Positions 19,679 to 33,866 are shown, counted from the first letter of the stretch. The stretch: 64,000 nucleotides of DNA from Lunularia cruciata (GCA_948567375.1 OX419757.1:59458001-59522000); one strand, 5' to 3'. The notes: generated by a model not told the origin, from the letters alone. Numbers and translations: made by a program.

Positions 19679-22600
19679 CCAAAGTTGATCATTGTGTAGA
19701 ATGTGAAGCCTGATGAGAAAAGGATTTGGGAGTGGCAGATCAAGAGCATGGGACCTCTCCTACTCAAGTGCTTCCTTTGATGCTCTAGCCCTTATGCTCT
19801 ACTGCAACTTTCACTCTCCACATCCTCCTCTTGCTTGAGACTCCTAAAATTGAAAATATACACTCATCTATTAACTCTCTACCACCTATATACATAAGAG
19901 CTCCCAAAGATGACAAGGCCATAATCCATGTGGCCAAGTATATACATGTACATATATTTCTTATGTGGAAATAGCTCAATGGTGGGATCCATCCTACAAT
20001 CTACTCCAATAGTGTAGAGATAAATTGTACTAAACTCCTTTTCACTTGCTCTGCAAACCATAACACAACATCATGCGCACATGGCCTTGCCAAATTTCCA
20101 AAGAGTACATTGATCCCTCTAGTTATAATTCATCACCATTGGTACCTAGCCTATGGATGTGTCCATAGTGCCAAAGGGAAATGGGTGCACTTTTAGCCAC
20201 TTGGAGAAATTTCACTCAAATCTATGATTATTGGAGCATCGTTATGCATTGTGTTTTCCTACCCAATAAAAAATGGCTCAAGCACAATTGACAAGCTTTT
20301 CCATAGGCAAAATGCTGGCCAGGACAAATCTGCCACACATGAAGTCAAAAGGACAACCCAATAGGGCTAAAAACAAGGTCAAGAGTTCTATCGCAAGAGA
20401 CTCCTCAACTTTTGGGCTGATTGCACATAGAAATGCTTAGGGCATTACTAACTACATTATTCACGTTGTCTTTGATATGCTTAAGGTGTCCAAATTCATC
20501 TATAACATTTAAGACTGCATTTATCTAAAGTACCCAATATAATTAAAAGAGGTTTGCCTACTTTGTAGAAATCTTAATGGGCACACAATGCTATCTTATG
20601 CACATGGAATTTTCTTACGTTCATGATAATATGTTTGTACTACAAGCCATAGCATAATTTTAACACAATGGCCAAATAGTCAATGGGTTTTGAGAATGGG
20701 ATTTTAAACTCCTAGTATTTGACAATTGGAGCACAATAGAAGATGATTCTATGGAGCAATTGAGAATACACTTTAACTATGCCTATATTTGATTTCCATA
20801 AGAAAGTCCCAATTCATTGTATAAGCTTTTCATGCCACTATAATTCAAATTCAAATTCTCTTTTTGAGATTGAATGAGGGTGCTGAGTTTGTTGATGCCA
20901 GAGGATCACATACATTAGGAGGAGTAAAGCAAGAGTGATATTGTGGAGAATTTTCTGATTTCATGGAGTGCTATGGGAAGATGAGAGTAGAATATACATT
21001 AATCTTCACATTAGATGATTTTAGCTCCACCTAAATTTTCTCTAAGTATTATAATCTGGTTTTGCTATGTTCATCCAAATGATGGTTAGAAGAAGGTGAT
21101 TTGTGCTATCAGCCATCATATTGTTGTGTTTGTCCAGAGAAATTTCCACATATTTAAGTCAATTGATGCGATGGCAGATTCCCTTGATTCATCTCTTGCA
21201 AGGTCGGTCTCCAAATCTTCCATGATTTGGAAACGGAGTTGGGATGTGGAATGAAGTGGACTACATTCAAAGGGATTGGCTTGAGACATGATAGAAAGTG
21301 TGTAGTGTCTTCTCCATGTTGTTCTATGATTACAACTGTAATCACGCCTGATACTAAACTAATATTTTGCTTGATTAAGTGCGGTGGAAATAGCAAGTCA
21401 GTAATTTTAACCAAATTTTCTTTCTTGTTTGATATTAGGGTTTTTAACTTGTATTTCATTCTAGATTTTATTTGCTATGAATCATGTGCAATCTGATGCA
21501 TTTCTTTTACATCAATCAGATAATAAAGCTTCCATTTTGCAAAATATTATTTTTTGAATCTGCAAATTTTGACCTACATTTTGACTGTTTATCAAAATAG
21601 ACTCTTCCCTTGATAAATATTTAATATGAAAATTGTTTAAATGCCTATGAAATATTTCATCACTTTTTATCATTCTTTTAGATATGTTCACTTATCTACA
21701 TTTTGTTAGTCTAGCATCTACGTGGAGATATTATAAGTACAACTATCGTAAAAGCCCACATATCCGTTAGCATATGTTGCAAAAGAAATCTTATTTTTAT
21801 CTACCTCTAGTTAATATCAGAAATTGTTTTCAAGATTATGAGCTTTGCTAATATATTTGAATAGTTTGACCAAGAGTATAGGTATGAGGAGGCGCCAACA
21901 GATCCCCTGACGGTAAATTAGCATCAATGGAATATTTAATGAATTTTATTTATATAATATTTTTTAATTAAGCACCTTGATGAAATTTTATTTAATAGTT
22001 ATTTATTATTTTAATCCATTCGTAACCACTTAAATAATATAAGTTTTATCTCTCTTTCACTTTAGTTAGCGTCGCTAATCCTTCTTTAGGCTCAATTAGT
22101 CTATTAACTCTACAAAGATTGAAGTCAACCAATCACTTACCCAAATTTAGAGAAAGAATATGAATCTTAAACAATAGTTAGTCTCTAGGTATTTACGGTT
22201 AGCCAATACCCCTTGATCAACATCCAAATACTAAAGATTTCTAGTTTTCATATGATCTCATTAGATGTTCATGATCTTATTGACTCCGGTGCAAGAGCAT
22301 TTAAGTCACATCAAATACAGTTTCAGGTGAGCAATGAACATCATCTTCTGAAGATGCTCAAACTCTCTCTTCGGTTTATGAAACCTGATTGATATAGAAC
22401 TCCGAGGAATGGTAAAGAGCATGAATGGCAACCGAACTGATTAGACTTCTTGTAAGGTATACAAGGTTGAAGTTGCTGAATTTAGGTGAGATCTAGTCCC
22501 GACTTAGACTCAGGTTACGTGGGCTGAGTGGACAAGATTTCCTTAAACTGAAATTTCTCTTGACATATTGATTTCAGGATTGATCCACTACTGTATAAAG

Positions 22601-25600
22601 TGCCATCGATTTAGCAATAATTCTTCGCTGACACTGTATTTTATAACCCAGAAAATTATGCTAGTGTTCAATCATTCTAGAATTTAGAAGATGAATGAAT
22701 GATCGTTATAGTTGATGGGCAATCAAGCTTTGCAGTTTGTCAGAGTATAGAGCTTAAATAGAAGTGGCACACTGGTGGAGCATGTTTTATGTTCTTAACA
22801 ATATAGATGAAGTTTTGATCCACTTTCAAAGCATTGCCCAGGAGGTGTGTTCTCTTGACAGTCGAGATGTGTATGTTTGTTTACAAGTCAAGAAAGGTAA
22901 ATGTATCACTAGTTCGTTGTGGAATATGTGTCTATCGAGTAAGAAGTGTACAGATGCATGCACAAACTGAATATGCAACTACATGTATTTACAAGAGATT
23001 AAGGTTGGAGACGGTCCTTTAGAGAGTCACCAAACTAACCGAGTAATAGGTAGATAAAAAGGTACCTTACAATAGATATACCGTGCACAAGCCAAGGACT
23101 TCGTCCAAAAGTTTGAGTCGTTCGAATGGTCGTTCGAATCAAGAACACGCAATTTTGTCCGTCATCATCTCTTGGATGGGTCGGCTCATTCTCGATCGCA
23201 ACAGAGGAAGGACAAATCTTTTATTCAGCTCACACCAAGCACAAATTCTCTCAAACTCAAACAGTTCACAATTGTGAATATGGGCTGAGCACGTTGGAGT
23301 CAGATGCAGTACAGCATTATCTGCATGTATAAATGCATGACCAGAAAGAGAAATGCAATCATAACATTGGAGAGATGATGATGGGATCTCTGTTCCTCTT
23401 GTGCCCAGAGATCTGTATTGTCATCTTTTCCAAGAGGATTTGGCCGTTGACGACCTTTTGTAACATGATTTTCTTTGGAGAGTCAAATCTGGCTACTCCG
23501 GCGGACTCCACCACCTTACAGCCAGAGAAAGTAGTTCAAAAGCCAACCCTTCCAGAAGCAGCGCACAGTGCAGTTGGCATCCTCTCGAGCGAGGGTGGAG
23601 TGTTACTCGAAACGTTTTCAGAACATTGAATGTAGGCTTTCAATGAATCGAGGGGCCCTTCATCAAACCCCGTGTCGATGGGAATTGCCAACACTGTCCG
23701 GAGCTGCAAACCTATCGACAAATATCATACCCTGGTATGTGGAGGTTGTTGATCACGAACACCATCAGTTTTTGAGCTGTAGCAACCAGTAGTTCTGATC
23801 TGACCTCGTATGCTCTATCGTTGTGCAAATAATCAGCAAATAATCTGAAAGAAATGCGCATCTTCAGTCTAAAGGCTAGCTCAAAGGAGAAGAATGTGAG
23901 TAAATAGGACAGAAACAACCATGGATTATGTTTGCCTTCTGTGATTGCTTCTACCTTGAATGAACTAGATTGTTGTGTTTCAGATGTGGTCATCTTTTGA
24001 CGGGTGATATCTAGTCATGACCGACTTTCAAAAACACTCGTGTCTTTCTAAGTGTCCTTATTAGTATTAGGTGAATCTCATCAATCTTTCATCTACAGTA
24101 TCTTCACGTGTTAGCTCCCATGCACATATCCTACCTTTCTAAAAAGTCGCACACCTTGCAAAAGTGCGCTCTCCCTCCCCTAACGAGAACGAAATTTTAC
24201 TTTTAATCGTTGTTCAATCCGTGTCCTGCTTCAAAACAGCAGTCCTCCATTATCTAACGATTTTACAAGCCAACTCGAAAGAAAATGGGCCCGTCACAGT
24301 ATAACAGTCGTTCATCTGTCCTTGTTTGTTCATTGAGCTGAATAGAACTGCAAACTGTTGCACCGGTTAGCAATGACATTAGATACCTAAGGTGAACTAG
24401 GGTTGTAGGAAGATAGCTCATCAATCATGTCTTGTTGAAACTAGTATGTTCCGCACATACACTACCCATGATCAGCACCCACACTACTACTATCTTGTTT
24501 CTAAATAGCTTATAGATTTATTCTCCTATTTCTGCACTACAATCACGAATCTCCGGTGACGATAAATAAATCTGAGGTTTGCGATTGTAATTGCAGATAT
24601 CGTAGAATGAGTAAGACTAATTCGCGACTTCTAGGCTTAACCAGAATCGAATTGCATGTTCAAATCCTACCTTCCTTACACAGATGACACAAGAGTAAGT
24701 AGTTCTTTGAATGCTTAGAAAACGTCGGAATTTGTGCGCCTTTAAACATCATGTGTATGATACTTGGAGAAGTGCCACATAAACTCTAGTATACTGTAGG
24801 TGGACTTGGCCATAACACTAGGTGATCGGTTGCCAGGTTTCAAGTATAGGTGCCAATGGTACAGAGTTCTCTGTACGTTGTCCGCTTTAATTAAGTCGTT
24901 GGTCATCTCATCATAAGACCGTCCGGCTCCGGTTTTCATTTCTCACGGTACATCGAGCCCCTCGCCACAAAAGTCTCCTGCATTCGTTCAGTCTTCACGT
25001 ATACCAACATCTTTCATCATAAATCCTTCCTGCTTAGTTCTTTTGTCTTGGAATTGGAAGAGACTTGTAAGTGAAATATCACCATCTCGATGAGGGCTAA
25101 GGTCTATATCTCACGTCTGCAGTTCCACATGCACCGCGACATACTTCACATTAGAAAATTAGAGATGCCTGCACAAGAAGCAGATGCAAAGACTCCATCA
25201 AACAGAACGAAGAGAATTCAAGGCCAAGTGACAAACTTTGAACCGGTAGTGTATAACATCAAGTGCTGCAGGTACAACGAGATCTATTGAACACGCCCTA
25301 ATATCAGAACTAGAGTGTCTAAACACTTGAATCTACTTCTCTTGTATCAGCAAGGAGCTCGTTCAACAGCCAATGAACGAACCAATGGAATTACCAGATA
25401 CTTGCAGCTGGCCTTCTGACCTAGATGTAATAACATCCTACATGCGGAACGTACTAATGTGTTAGAGGCTTGACCATCTAATTTCTGCGTTTGCGATATT
25501 CAAGCAAGCCTGTAATGGCAGCTCCATGTATGTATGTCATCACCAATACGACCTGGATAGAGTTTGCAACTTGTATTTGCTTTTGAGAAATAACTTCCAG

Positions 25601-26329
25601 AACGTTAATGAATGGATACTTGGAAAAAGTATGACCACACTTGACAGAGCAATTTCTTTTGTTGGCATGAAATAAGATTCGTTGTTCTCCTTTAGCAGCG
25701 GGAGTTTAGGTGTTTCCATCAGGTTCGAAGGATTGTATTCATGCTTTCTAGAATTGCAACCGCAACTCCCTGGTGATTCGATCTACAATCCCAGTCCACG
25801 GTTTCTGCATTCTAGAGCCGAATCATGACTAACCCCGTTCATTCCAGGACCAACCCCGTTTTTTTAGTGCTCTTCCCTGGATTAAGCCTATTTTAGTCCT
25901 GATTTGGGCGATTGAAGAAGGTAGGCTCTTGATGGGATTCGTAAACCAGATCAGTTCTTGCATATCGGAGGTAAGACAATAACAATCATACTGTATTCTG
26001 CAGTGCCGTGCTGATGTGATCATATTGTACTCTTTCAAGTAATTCTCCATCATCCTTCTCCACAGTGAAACAATGTCCAGCCCTACCCTAGCTGGCAAAG
26101 AAATTGATAGAGAGAGAAGACACGATGTTCTTCTCTGCCTCTCAGCTGTACACCTCTGCTAACCGCAGTGGTATCTCTTCAGATGGAGATGTGACAAATT
26201 GAACCAAGCAACTGCACAACAATATCGGAAACGACAGTCCTCTAAATTACTGCAAATCCGTCAGTTGGTCTTCTCACGCTCTCCAGCCCTAAATCCTGAC
26301 GGGTGAGGAAAGGTAAACTTTCTCTCTTT
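19679..26329. other. Long stretch with no recognised gene
   Basis: No family shared with the rest of the window is found here. From 19679 to about 22900 the sequence is AT-rich like its surroundings. From about 22900 on it is less AT-biased, with more CpG (for example 23090-23200). Frames are short on both strands and none resembles a known protein. It could be unique intergenic DNA, intron, or repeats too old or foreign for me to recognise. Confidence 0.45.
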
Positions 26330-27560
26330 GTCATGTTTGAAGGTCTTCTCTTATGTTGAGCAGTATCTAGCTATTATCTCCACGGTGACTAAAGAAGGCA
26401 AGCTCTTCTTTTCAGTTTGATTGATTCAACAAGGTAAAGTACCGCATTTGAGTGATACAAATTTCATATTTGACTCTAGATTAACAAATTTCTGTCCGTC
26501 AGAATCTTGTCTGTGTATTGTCCCAGATTAATAAGCTTCCAGTCTTAAGGAAGTTAATGTACACCTCGGCGAGAGAAGAGTAAGAAAACTCAGAAGATTC
26601 TTATCCCCTTTCCCCGTAGAATACCATGTCATTGCTCAAGGTCTTCGCTCAGTTGAGCGCTTACCAGCCATGAATTGCAGAGCCGCGAGATCTCTCTGGA
26701 TTTTGCTGATGTAACAATGTCAAGTACGGGATTTGGACAGGAGACATACTCGAGGAACTTAGATCATATTTGACTGTAGAAACCAGTGAACTCCTGTCCA
26801 GGAAAATCACCTGGGTCCCCTTCTCGATGTGTGATCGTACAATTTACAATTTTTCCAAGTCTAAGGTCTTCTCAGTTAGACAGGAGAAACGCCAGACTGT
26901 CAAATGTATTCTTGTCTAGAGCCATGTCAAACCCTGTGCTCTGCAGAACCCTGTCATTTCCAGGAGTTTTCTCAGTTCAGGACTTTCCAGCCGTGATGTC
27001 TACGGCTGAAGTAGATTGATTTTCTTTCCAATTTGGTTGCTCTCTATGACGAGGTCAATCACCAGAGCGGGCTTGGAGAAGAGTCAAATGTGAAAGGGAT
27101 AGATCATGCTCGACCCTAGAGTCCAGTTGACTCTGGAATCAGTTGCGTTCCTGTCTCTGAGAGCCTTTCGAGTCATTTCGCCAATTGACAATCCTGTCCC
27201 AATATGTTCAATTGGACAGGAGGAGAAAGGACAAGGTCATCATTTCTTCTTCCACTCTACTCCCATCTAACCACTGTATTCTGCAGAAAATCCTATCCTG
27301 TGATCCCTCAAAGTCTTCTCTCAAGTGAAGATTTACCAACCATATATTCCACGGCCGAAAACACCATGATCTTCTTTCTGAAGACTCAAACTGGCTGATG
27401 TATGTCAAAAGCCGTATTGATAAGAGCCAAGTTAGATAAGGCAAATTAAATATTCGGCTCTACAACCAAGAAAAATTCTGTCTTCGGAAAATCTTTGGGA
27501 TCATCTCGTCAATGCAACTTCTCCCATTCAGAATATCTGCAGCCTTAAAATGTACAGCTG
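26330..27560. repeat. Degenerate tandem array, unit about 300-345 bp, about four units
   Basis: Two anchors recur in step. Anchor 1 (gtcttctc...agttgag, followed by accagcc) is at 26343, 26641, 26966 and 27313. Anchor 2 (catatttgactctaga-like, followed by a cctgtcc-like word) is at 26465, 26765, 27106 and 27444. Spacings are 298, 325, 347 and 300, 341, 338. The units are well diverged and non-coding. Confidence 0.6.
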
Positions 27561-28474
27561 AAGAGCACGTGATCCCTAATCAAGAATATCGCATAAGGTC
27601 ACTAATCTCTCCTCTCTGAAACATGAGCAAAACTGCAGATAAAATTCTTCCTGTGAATACATCACATCGACACGAAATGCGTGTTTATTTCTTCAATCCC
27701 TGACCACGAGAGTTTTAAAAGAAGGAAAATATCTATCCTCTCTGCAAATAACCGAGGCTGTAGATCAAATTCTTCGCTGGGACCTGTGGATGCGTCACAT
27801 AGACAACTCTCCATAGTTGAAGGTTTCCTTCGAGATGCATGTGTGTAATTCCAATGGAATTCAACGAGATCTCGAACTTGACCGACTGTCAAATTGTCAA
27901 ATGATCTCGAAGTAAAGGTCGGACAACAGATTTAACCTACATTGCCTGTACTGTGTACTTCTACAGCGCGACCCTGTAAGTTCCGCTTTTTGAAGAAACT
28001 CATGTTTGAATACGCGTCTCCCGCCCTGATGCCGCCTCCTCTCCTCGAGAAAGTAATTCCGGATTTAGGAACTCGTGCGGTACACACCCCATTCCTTTAC
28101 CAGAGACTTCTTCTTGTACTTACCCACGATTCCTTACCCAATCCATCATCCATAAAGGGCTTTCGTTATGTGCCCCATATTGAAGCCGTAGATTTTCTTC
28201 ATCTCGCGTTCTTTATGATGCAATATTTCCAACGGTTCTTGTATAGTATAGTTGAAACCGGGTGCTGCGTCCAAATATACCATCAAACCGGAGCGGTGTC
28301 TCGCACGACACCGTGTCGCCCTACGTGTCGCGGTACGTACTTTGTAGGGTTTTGACTCTAGTTTCTGCATGTCAGGATGCTAACCTCGTTTGTCACATGG
28401 TTGCTTCGCCAATGTTTAGTGGGGGGTTTCAGGTTTAGTACCATGTTTAGTTATATGACCACTTTTCTTGTATG
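27561..28474. other. Non-repetitive stretch with a local CpG-rich patch
   Basis: The 137-residue frame at 27942-28355 is open but has no recognisable motif and overlaps an opposite frame; I do not call it a gene. 28292-28340 is unusually CpG-rich, with GTGTC repeated and an inverted pair cgacac/gtgtcg. Confidence 0.4.
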
Positions 28475-29500
28475 ACATGGGAAGAGATTTCCATATCTTT
28501 GAATGGAGAGAAATTATACAAAAAGTGTGCACGGTGCATGATATCCTACAAGGAAGCTCGGGATTGGAAGAACAAGAGTACATGGGAAGGCCTTATCAAC
28601 AGAGTGTGCAAGTGTAGATGGAGAACAATAGAAGATAAATAGAATCACATGTGTCCTTACTTTGACCGAATGGATTTAATATTTGGTGGTCATGCAAATA
28701 TATCTCCACCTGCACTCATAAGTATTTAGATGGGTGATAAGGTGTATATCTTGAGGCCATGTGTTGGAGATGAGGTTCATGGTGTTAGAGACAAGGGTCA
28801 TGCCTTTGAAGAGGGTGCAATGCCTTTAAGGGGATAATGGAAAAGAATGTCGTCACTTAAATATCAAAGAGTTTGGAAAGGATTCTCTCACTTCTACCTT
28901 GTACCAAGGAATTTTTTTAGTGCTCCAAATACCCAAGTGCAAGAGTATTTTTATGAGTTTGAGGAGCAAAGTCATGTAATTTCCAATTATGTTCTACCAA
29001 TACATGAGGATGTTCCATCTATGAGTGTTCCATCAAGGCATGCATGTTGATGTTACTTTGTAAGGATATGCACAAGAATTGCAGAGAAAATACTATCCAA
29101 AGAGGCATAAGAAGCTAGAATAGAAGAGGAGGAGATCCAAGAAGCAAGAATAGAAGAGGAGAACGTCAAAAGTGAATTTGAAGATGATACTAACCATTGC
29201 AATTTTGTTGCAAGAATTGGCTAACTACACTAAATGGAAAGGTGAGACTCAAGAAGCTCAAGAAAGATGCAAAATAGAAAAAATAGAAGCACAAAAAATT
29301 GCAAAGATGGAAAAGGAATTGATATCTTGTTGAGGCAAAGAAGATTAAAGTTGAGGCCAAACATATATTGAGATTTGAGAATATTAGATGTAAAGTAGAG
29401 AAAAATTGCATTGAAGAGAGTAGTGCAAATCTCAAATACTTCTACTATATGACTCTTGAACTAGCAAAGATATATGCAAAACTCTCAAGGAAATAAAGAG
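28475..29500 (+). pseudogene. Possible Myb/SANT-like DNA-binding protein relic
   Basis: From 28475 one frame gives TWEEISISLNGEKLYKKC, then RDWKNKSTWEG, a stop, and CPYFDRMDLIFGGHANISPP. This resembles plant Myb/SANT-like proteins, including those coded beside PIF/Harbinger transposases. After more stops the frame at 28847-29050 and a Lys/Glu-rich, coiled-coil-like stretch (29060-29500, with IEEEEIQEARIEEE) follow. The assignment rests on pattern recall and is weak. Confidence 0.4.
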
Positions 29501-31388
29501 CCATATAATTACTACCATATTTGAGATAGATTCAAAAAAACCTTCTTCTTATAGTAGTAGCCATGCAACATATCCTAAATTTGTAGTGCTCAAATACACT
29601 CTTAGAAATGATGATAATGATTACCATGTAAACTACCTTTTTTAGAAAAGTATGTATAAATGGCCTCATTTGTAATTCCATTTGGATCTAATTTGTGAAA
29701 TCTTTGGTGATGAAGATTGCTTCTTGTTCCCTTGAGTATGACAACTAGAATGTTAATGATGTTGCACATATGTATATATGGAATAATTTGTCTCCATGTT
29801 TATGTGTCTCATATATAATATGACTTAGTTGATAATGTGGGTTGCATGGTATGCATTTGTATGCCTTTTGGAAGTAAAACTTGTTATAGTTAGTGATAAT
29901 TTTGTTACTTCTACTTCTTCTACTTTTGCTTTGATTTTCTCCTTCTGAAAAAATTCATGCTTGGACACCTTAATGGTGTTTTTTCCTCTAGTGACAATTG
30001 AGTTAACCAGTTCTAATGATATGTATGAGTGCATCTTAAAGAGGAGGTTGCATTGGGTATGCCAGCAGGAAAGGCAAGCATTTTCAAGATGCAATGACCA
30101 ATATTCTGCCAATGTAGGCGTGTGTAAAAGATTGACCACCACTCCTTATTGACTATTGCACTCTTCACACACATAAGACTGAGCACTCTAGTGTGGAAAC
30201 CAAGAATTTGCTTATAGATAGAGGGTATAGACGCTCTCTTACTATAGAGACAAATGAGAGACTGATACCATGTAGACGTGGAGACAAGAGTCTTATAGTA
30301 CTAATTGCATGGGACTTTTTTAGCAAGCAATAAGCCTGACAGAGGTGATCAGCTCAAATCTATTCATAATATACATACCACACATGAAAAGGATATCAAA
30401 TTTTCTAGTAAAGTTCTTTGGCTCTCTCAAGCATTCATGCAATCAGCAATAGAAGAATACAAAGATTACCTAGTGATGTGCTCCAAGAACTTGACAAAGT
30501 TTTGAGGTACAAAAGAACTAAGTGTTCATTAGTAGTATCTTTATTCTATAAGTATCATATAATTATTGGATGGAAATATGGTAGTCTACTCTATCATATA
30601 ATATCATGTGTAGAATAATCAAACAAGTAATTCTCCTTGGGACACTTAAACTCTTGAAGCATGCAAACCTAAAGGTATAGAACAAGAAGTATAGATTAGT
30701 AAGAGGAGACATCCAATTTAGGGTTATATGCAAGCAAGTAGACATGATTTACAAGATTTTTCAACCAAAGACAATATCAAAGGAACAATATATATATCAA
30801 AAGTGTATGTAAGTATATAAAACTATAAATGATATGATGTTACAAAAGAGATGTTTCTATGGAGTGTGATGTGAAAGCAACTCTAATGCATCCTCAAAGT
30901 GTCTATACAAGCAATGGCATAGAAAGACTATATGTCTATATCCACACACTCTTGTGTGAAGGTAGGGAAATATCCTTAAAACACATTGCTAAACTCTTGT
31001 ATTTTTCAGCACAATAATCTCTAAGTTGTCCTGATGTCCACTCCTCCTCCAAGAATGTAATAGTTGGATAGGAGTCTCCTCTTAATATATCTAAATGAGC
31101 CACCAAGAGGTCTAATAGAAAGTGTGGGATGTCTTAGTTGAATGTAGAGGAGAAAAAAATGGAGGTGTATAGCACCATGGAGATGGTTCTTAAAATAAGG
31201 AAGTGCCACACTATCAACTATCAATATATCTCTAATGGATGGTGAAATTTTTGCTTTAAATTCAATCTAAAATAGAACATCTTATAATATTTAAAAACAC
31301 ATTTTAAAATAAGCCATACTAAAGAAAAATTTAGACTACATTAAAAAAACGTTTAGTACTAGTGACCAATGAGAATACTAAATTCCTA
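29501..31388. other. Spacer without a recognised gene
   Basis: AT-rich, short frames only, no family shared with other parts of the window. Nothing supportable is seen. Confidence 0.45.
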
Positions 31389-32687
31389 TTAGTTGGAGCC
31401 ATCTACTTGGTCTACTTCAGATTCTACAAAAAGTAATTGATTATCTATATCACTCAATGGACTATCAATTGGCAATTTGCACATTAGCTCTTCTTGTTCC
31501 GCCAACTCCAGATCAGTTGACAATAACTCTATTGGGTCAATGTTGTTACTTTCTTGTCCTTCAATAGAATCAAGTTGAAATGGACTGTTTAGTGCACTTC
31601 CAACCATAGTGCCCACCCGTTGGCACTACTTGGTATTGTCAATTAGATGTAATACTCTAAAGAGATGTCTTAAGAACATTTATAATGTTTTAAATGTTCT
31701 CTTTGGCACTATCTTAAAAGGAATGTTTCGATATTAATGGATAGCCTCAATGATATAAATGTGTTATAAGCTCTAACCATGAAACCTCTATACTCATCAA
31801 TAAACCCCTCCATCTCACCAAAGCATCCCATGAGGTTTGCCTTAGTATTTATTCCATAGTGTAAAGTACCACCATTGCACATGGATTGAAATAAATGCTA
31901 CTTCTTTTCTTGCACTTGAAGTTCTTATGATAACCTAAAAGTATGTCACATAATACTCCACAAACTCTCTAACCTTGGGTTGTGATATATAGTTAAAATT
32001 ATTACAAGCTCCATAATAGCTCCATTCATGTCCTAGCATATGCCTACACCACTTCAAGAAAAGAGGCAATCTAGTCCACCTAATATCAACTAGACAACCA
32101 ACATCCAAAACTTAAATCTTTTTTCTTGCATCTCTTGCATAAAAGATACAAGGGATGAATTCTTTGGGTAAACCCATCCTCTCTCTCAAATCACTAAGCC
32201 TAAAATACTCATCTCTCAAAGTCATCTTCCTCTCCTAAATTCATCTAAACTTCTCAAGAGTTCCTCTAAATCAAAGTGGGAGTGAGAAATCATCTAAAAC
32301 TTACGGTCTCCATGGAACAATATCAATATCACCTATCTGCATATAAGGCTCCTTCCTAGGCCCTCCATTCAAAGTAAAGATTTTTTGGGTTGCCTCTAAA
32401 TGAGTCTCTTGAACTCCCATGTGTCCAATAGTTATGCTCTAAGTATGAGTCTGCTGATTGGCACTTGGTGTATAATCAATTTGAGTCCCCATATGCACTT
32501 CCAACTCACCGGGGTATTTCCTAAACTCATCATGAAAGAAAGTCCTCAAATTCTCATAAACCCCATCTAGCTCTATCCTCACCTCCTCTTAAGTGCTTCT
32601 TGTCTCCCCCAATTTACCTTCTGTACTCTCTAAAGATTCCAAAGTAGTTGTAAACTCTCTATTGTAAAATCTCTCTTGAACTTGACA
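31389..32687 (-). pseudogene. Unrecognised decayed coding region, C-terminal part
   Basis: The minus strand reads as protein for more than a kilobase with scattered stops. Stretches include KIFTLNGGPRKEPYMQIGDI and IVPWRP (near 32300-32400), RLPLFLKWCRHMLGHEWSYY (near 32020-32080), and an intact 75-residue acidic end at 31389-31616. I do not recognise the family. The upstream part appears to continue at 33867-34255, beyond a B LTR and an F LTR. Repeat-borne origin is likely but unproven. Confidence 0.4.
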
Positions 32688-33366
32688 TGTAACATCCATT
32701 GGTGCATGCATGCTCTATTATGATATTTAGTTTGGTATTATAAAAATTTGAGAGATATAATTTATATAGAGTTAAAGCAAGCTTCCATATTAGCCATGAT
32801 TAGCTATAGTTAGTCATAGCTAAGACAAAGGCGGTTCTACTTTAGAGGTAAAGGAGTGATCATCACTATTTTGGATTCTAGTGTTTTGACTTGGTATTAT
32901 TCCTAGATGTTTGGCTTTGAGGAAAGAGTTGAGAAATCTTGGAATCATTTTGATTTGGATTATTCTATAGTCCAAGGGTAGCCCATACGTGAAGGAATCC
33001 TTGATTTAGTAGTTGAGTCAAGATAAGACCACTTGCTTAGAGGATTATTCCCATGAGTTTGAATATTCCTTTAGAATTTTGACTTTATATGAGTTTTGGC
33101 TTAGTTACTTGAGTTAATATGCTAATTAGTAACATTTGTGTGTAATTATTTTATAAGTATATAAATTAGGGATGAGCAGGTACTCAACATCCTTCCATTT
33201 GCAAATCTCTCTCTCATTGAGTTCCCTAGTGAGCAAAGTCTTGAATCTTGGAGTTTTACCCTTGGAGGAGTTTGATTGAGTTAGGGTTCCTTTTGTTTTG
33301 ATTCCATGGTGCGATACCTTACACCATCTTAATAGCCATTAGGAGTGAGAGATAAGCCAGCTTACA
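32688..33366 (+). repeat. Family B LTR
   Basis: 679 bp from TGTAACATCC to AGCTTACA, diverged from the B LTRs at 55981 and 36017. The flanks (tgaca, aaaac) do not match. No primer-binding site or purine tract lies beside it, so it is best read as a solo LTR with worn flanks. Confidence 0.8.
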
Positions 33367-33437
33367 AAAACACCTCAAACATAAACTCTCCATGTATCAC
33401 AAGCCTATTTAACTCACAAATCTCTCTACTCTTGTAC

Positions 33438-33860
33438 TATAAAAGACCAAAACCAAAGAGAGAAATAGGAGAATGGAAATTCACATTGGGACACTTGAAT
33501 GAGGGAAAACTCCAAATGCCTAGCATGAGCTTTGGCCTTGGTATTTATAGGTAGCATACAAGACCCTTGAAGCTTCTCAAGGAGCTTCCTTGAGCCGCTT
33601 TCTTGGAGTGAAAGCCAAGTTAACCAGGAAGCTTCTCAAGAAGCTTCCTTCTAGAAGCCGCCTACTTGGCGTGCAAGCTAAGCTAGTTAGAGGCTTCTAG
33701 AAGCTTCCTTCTAGAAGCTACCTGCTTAGGGCACAAGTTAACTAGTTGGGAAGCTTCCCAAGAAGCTTCTTAGATGCTTCTAGAATATTCTAGGCTATTT
33801 TGTCTTATTCTCTACTTTGTAAGCCCGACTAACTTCGTCGCTAAACTCCATATTGTTACA
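33438..33860 (-). repeat. Solo LTR of family F, copy 2, with TSD TGTAC
   Basis: 423 bp, TATAAAAG to TTGTTACA, between perfect duplications TGTAC at 33433-33437 and 33861-33865. It is nearly identical to copy 1 at 16936, including TTCtaGAAtaTTC (33778-33790) and the GAA/TTC arrays. Confidence 0.95.
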
Positions 33861-33866
33861 TGTACT

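Noticed and set aside
23100-23150. gttcgaat words suggesting a tRNA T-arm
   Set aside because: No acceptor, D or anticodon arms can be formed around them.
27942-28355. 137-residue plus-strand open frame in the unique region
   Set aside because: No motif, no clear splice context, and an equally open frame on the other strand. Too weak to call a gene.
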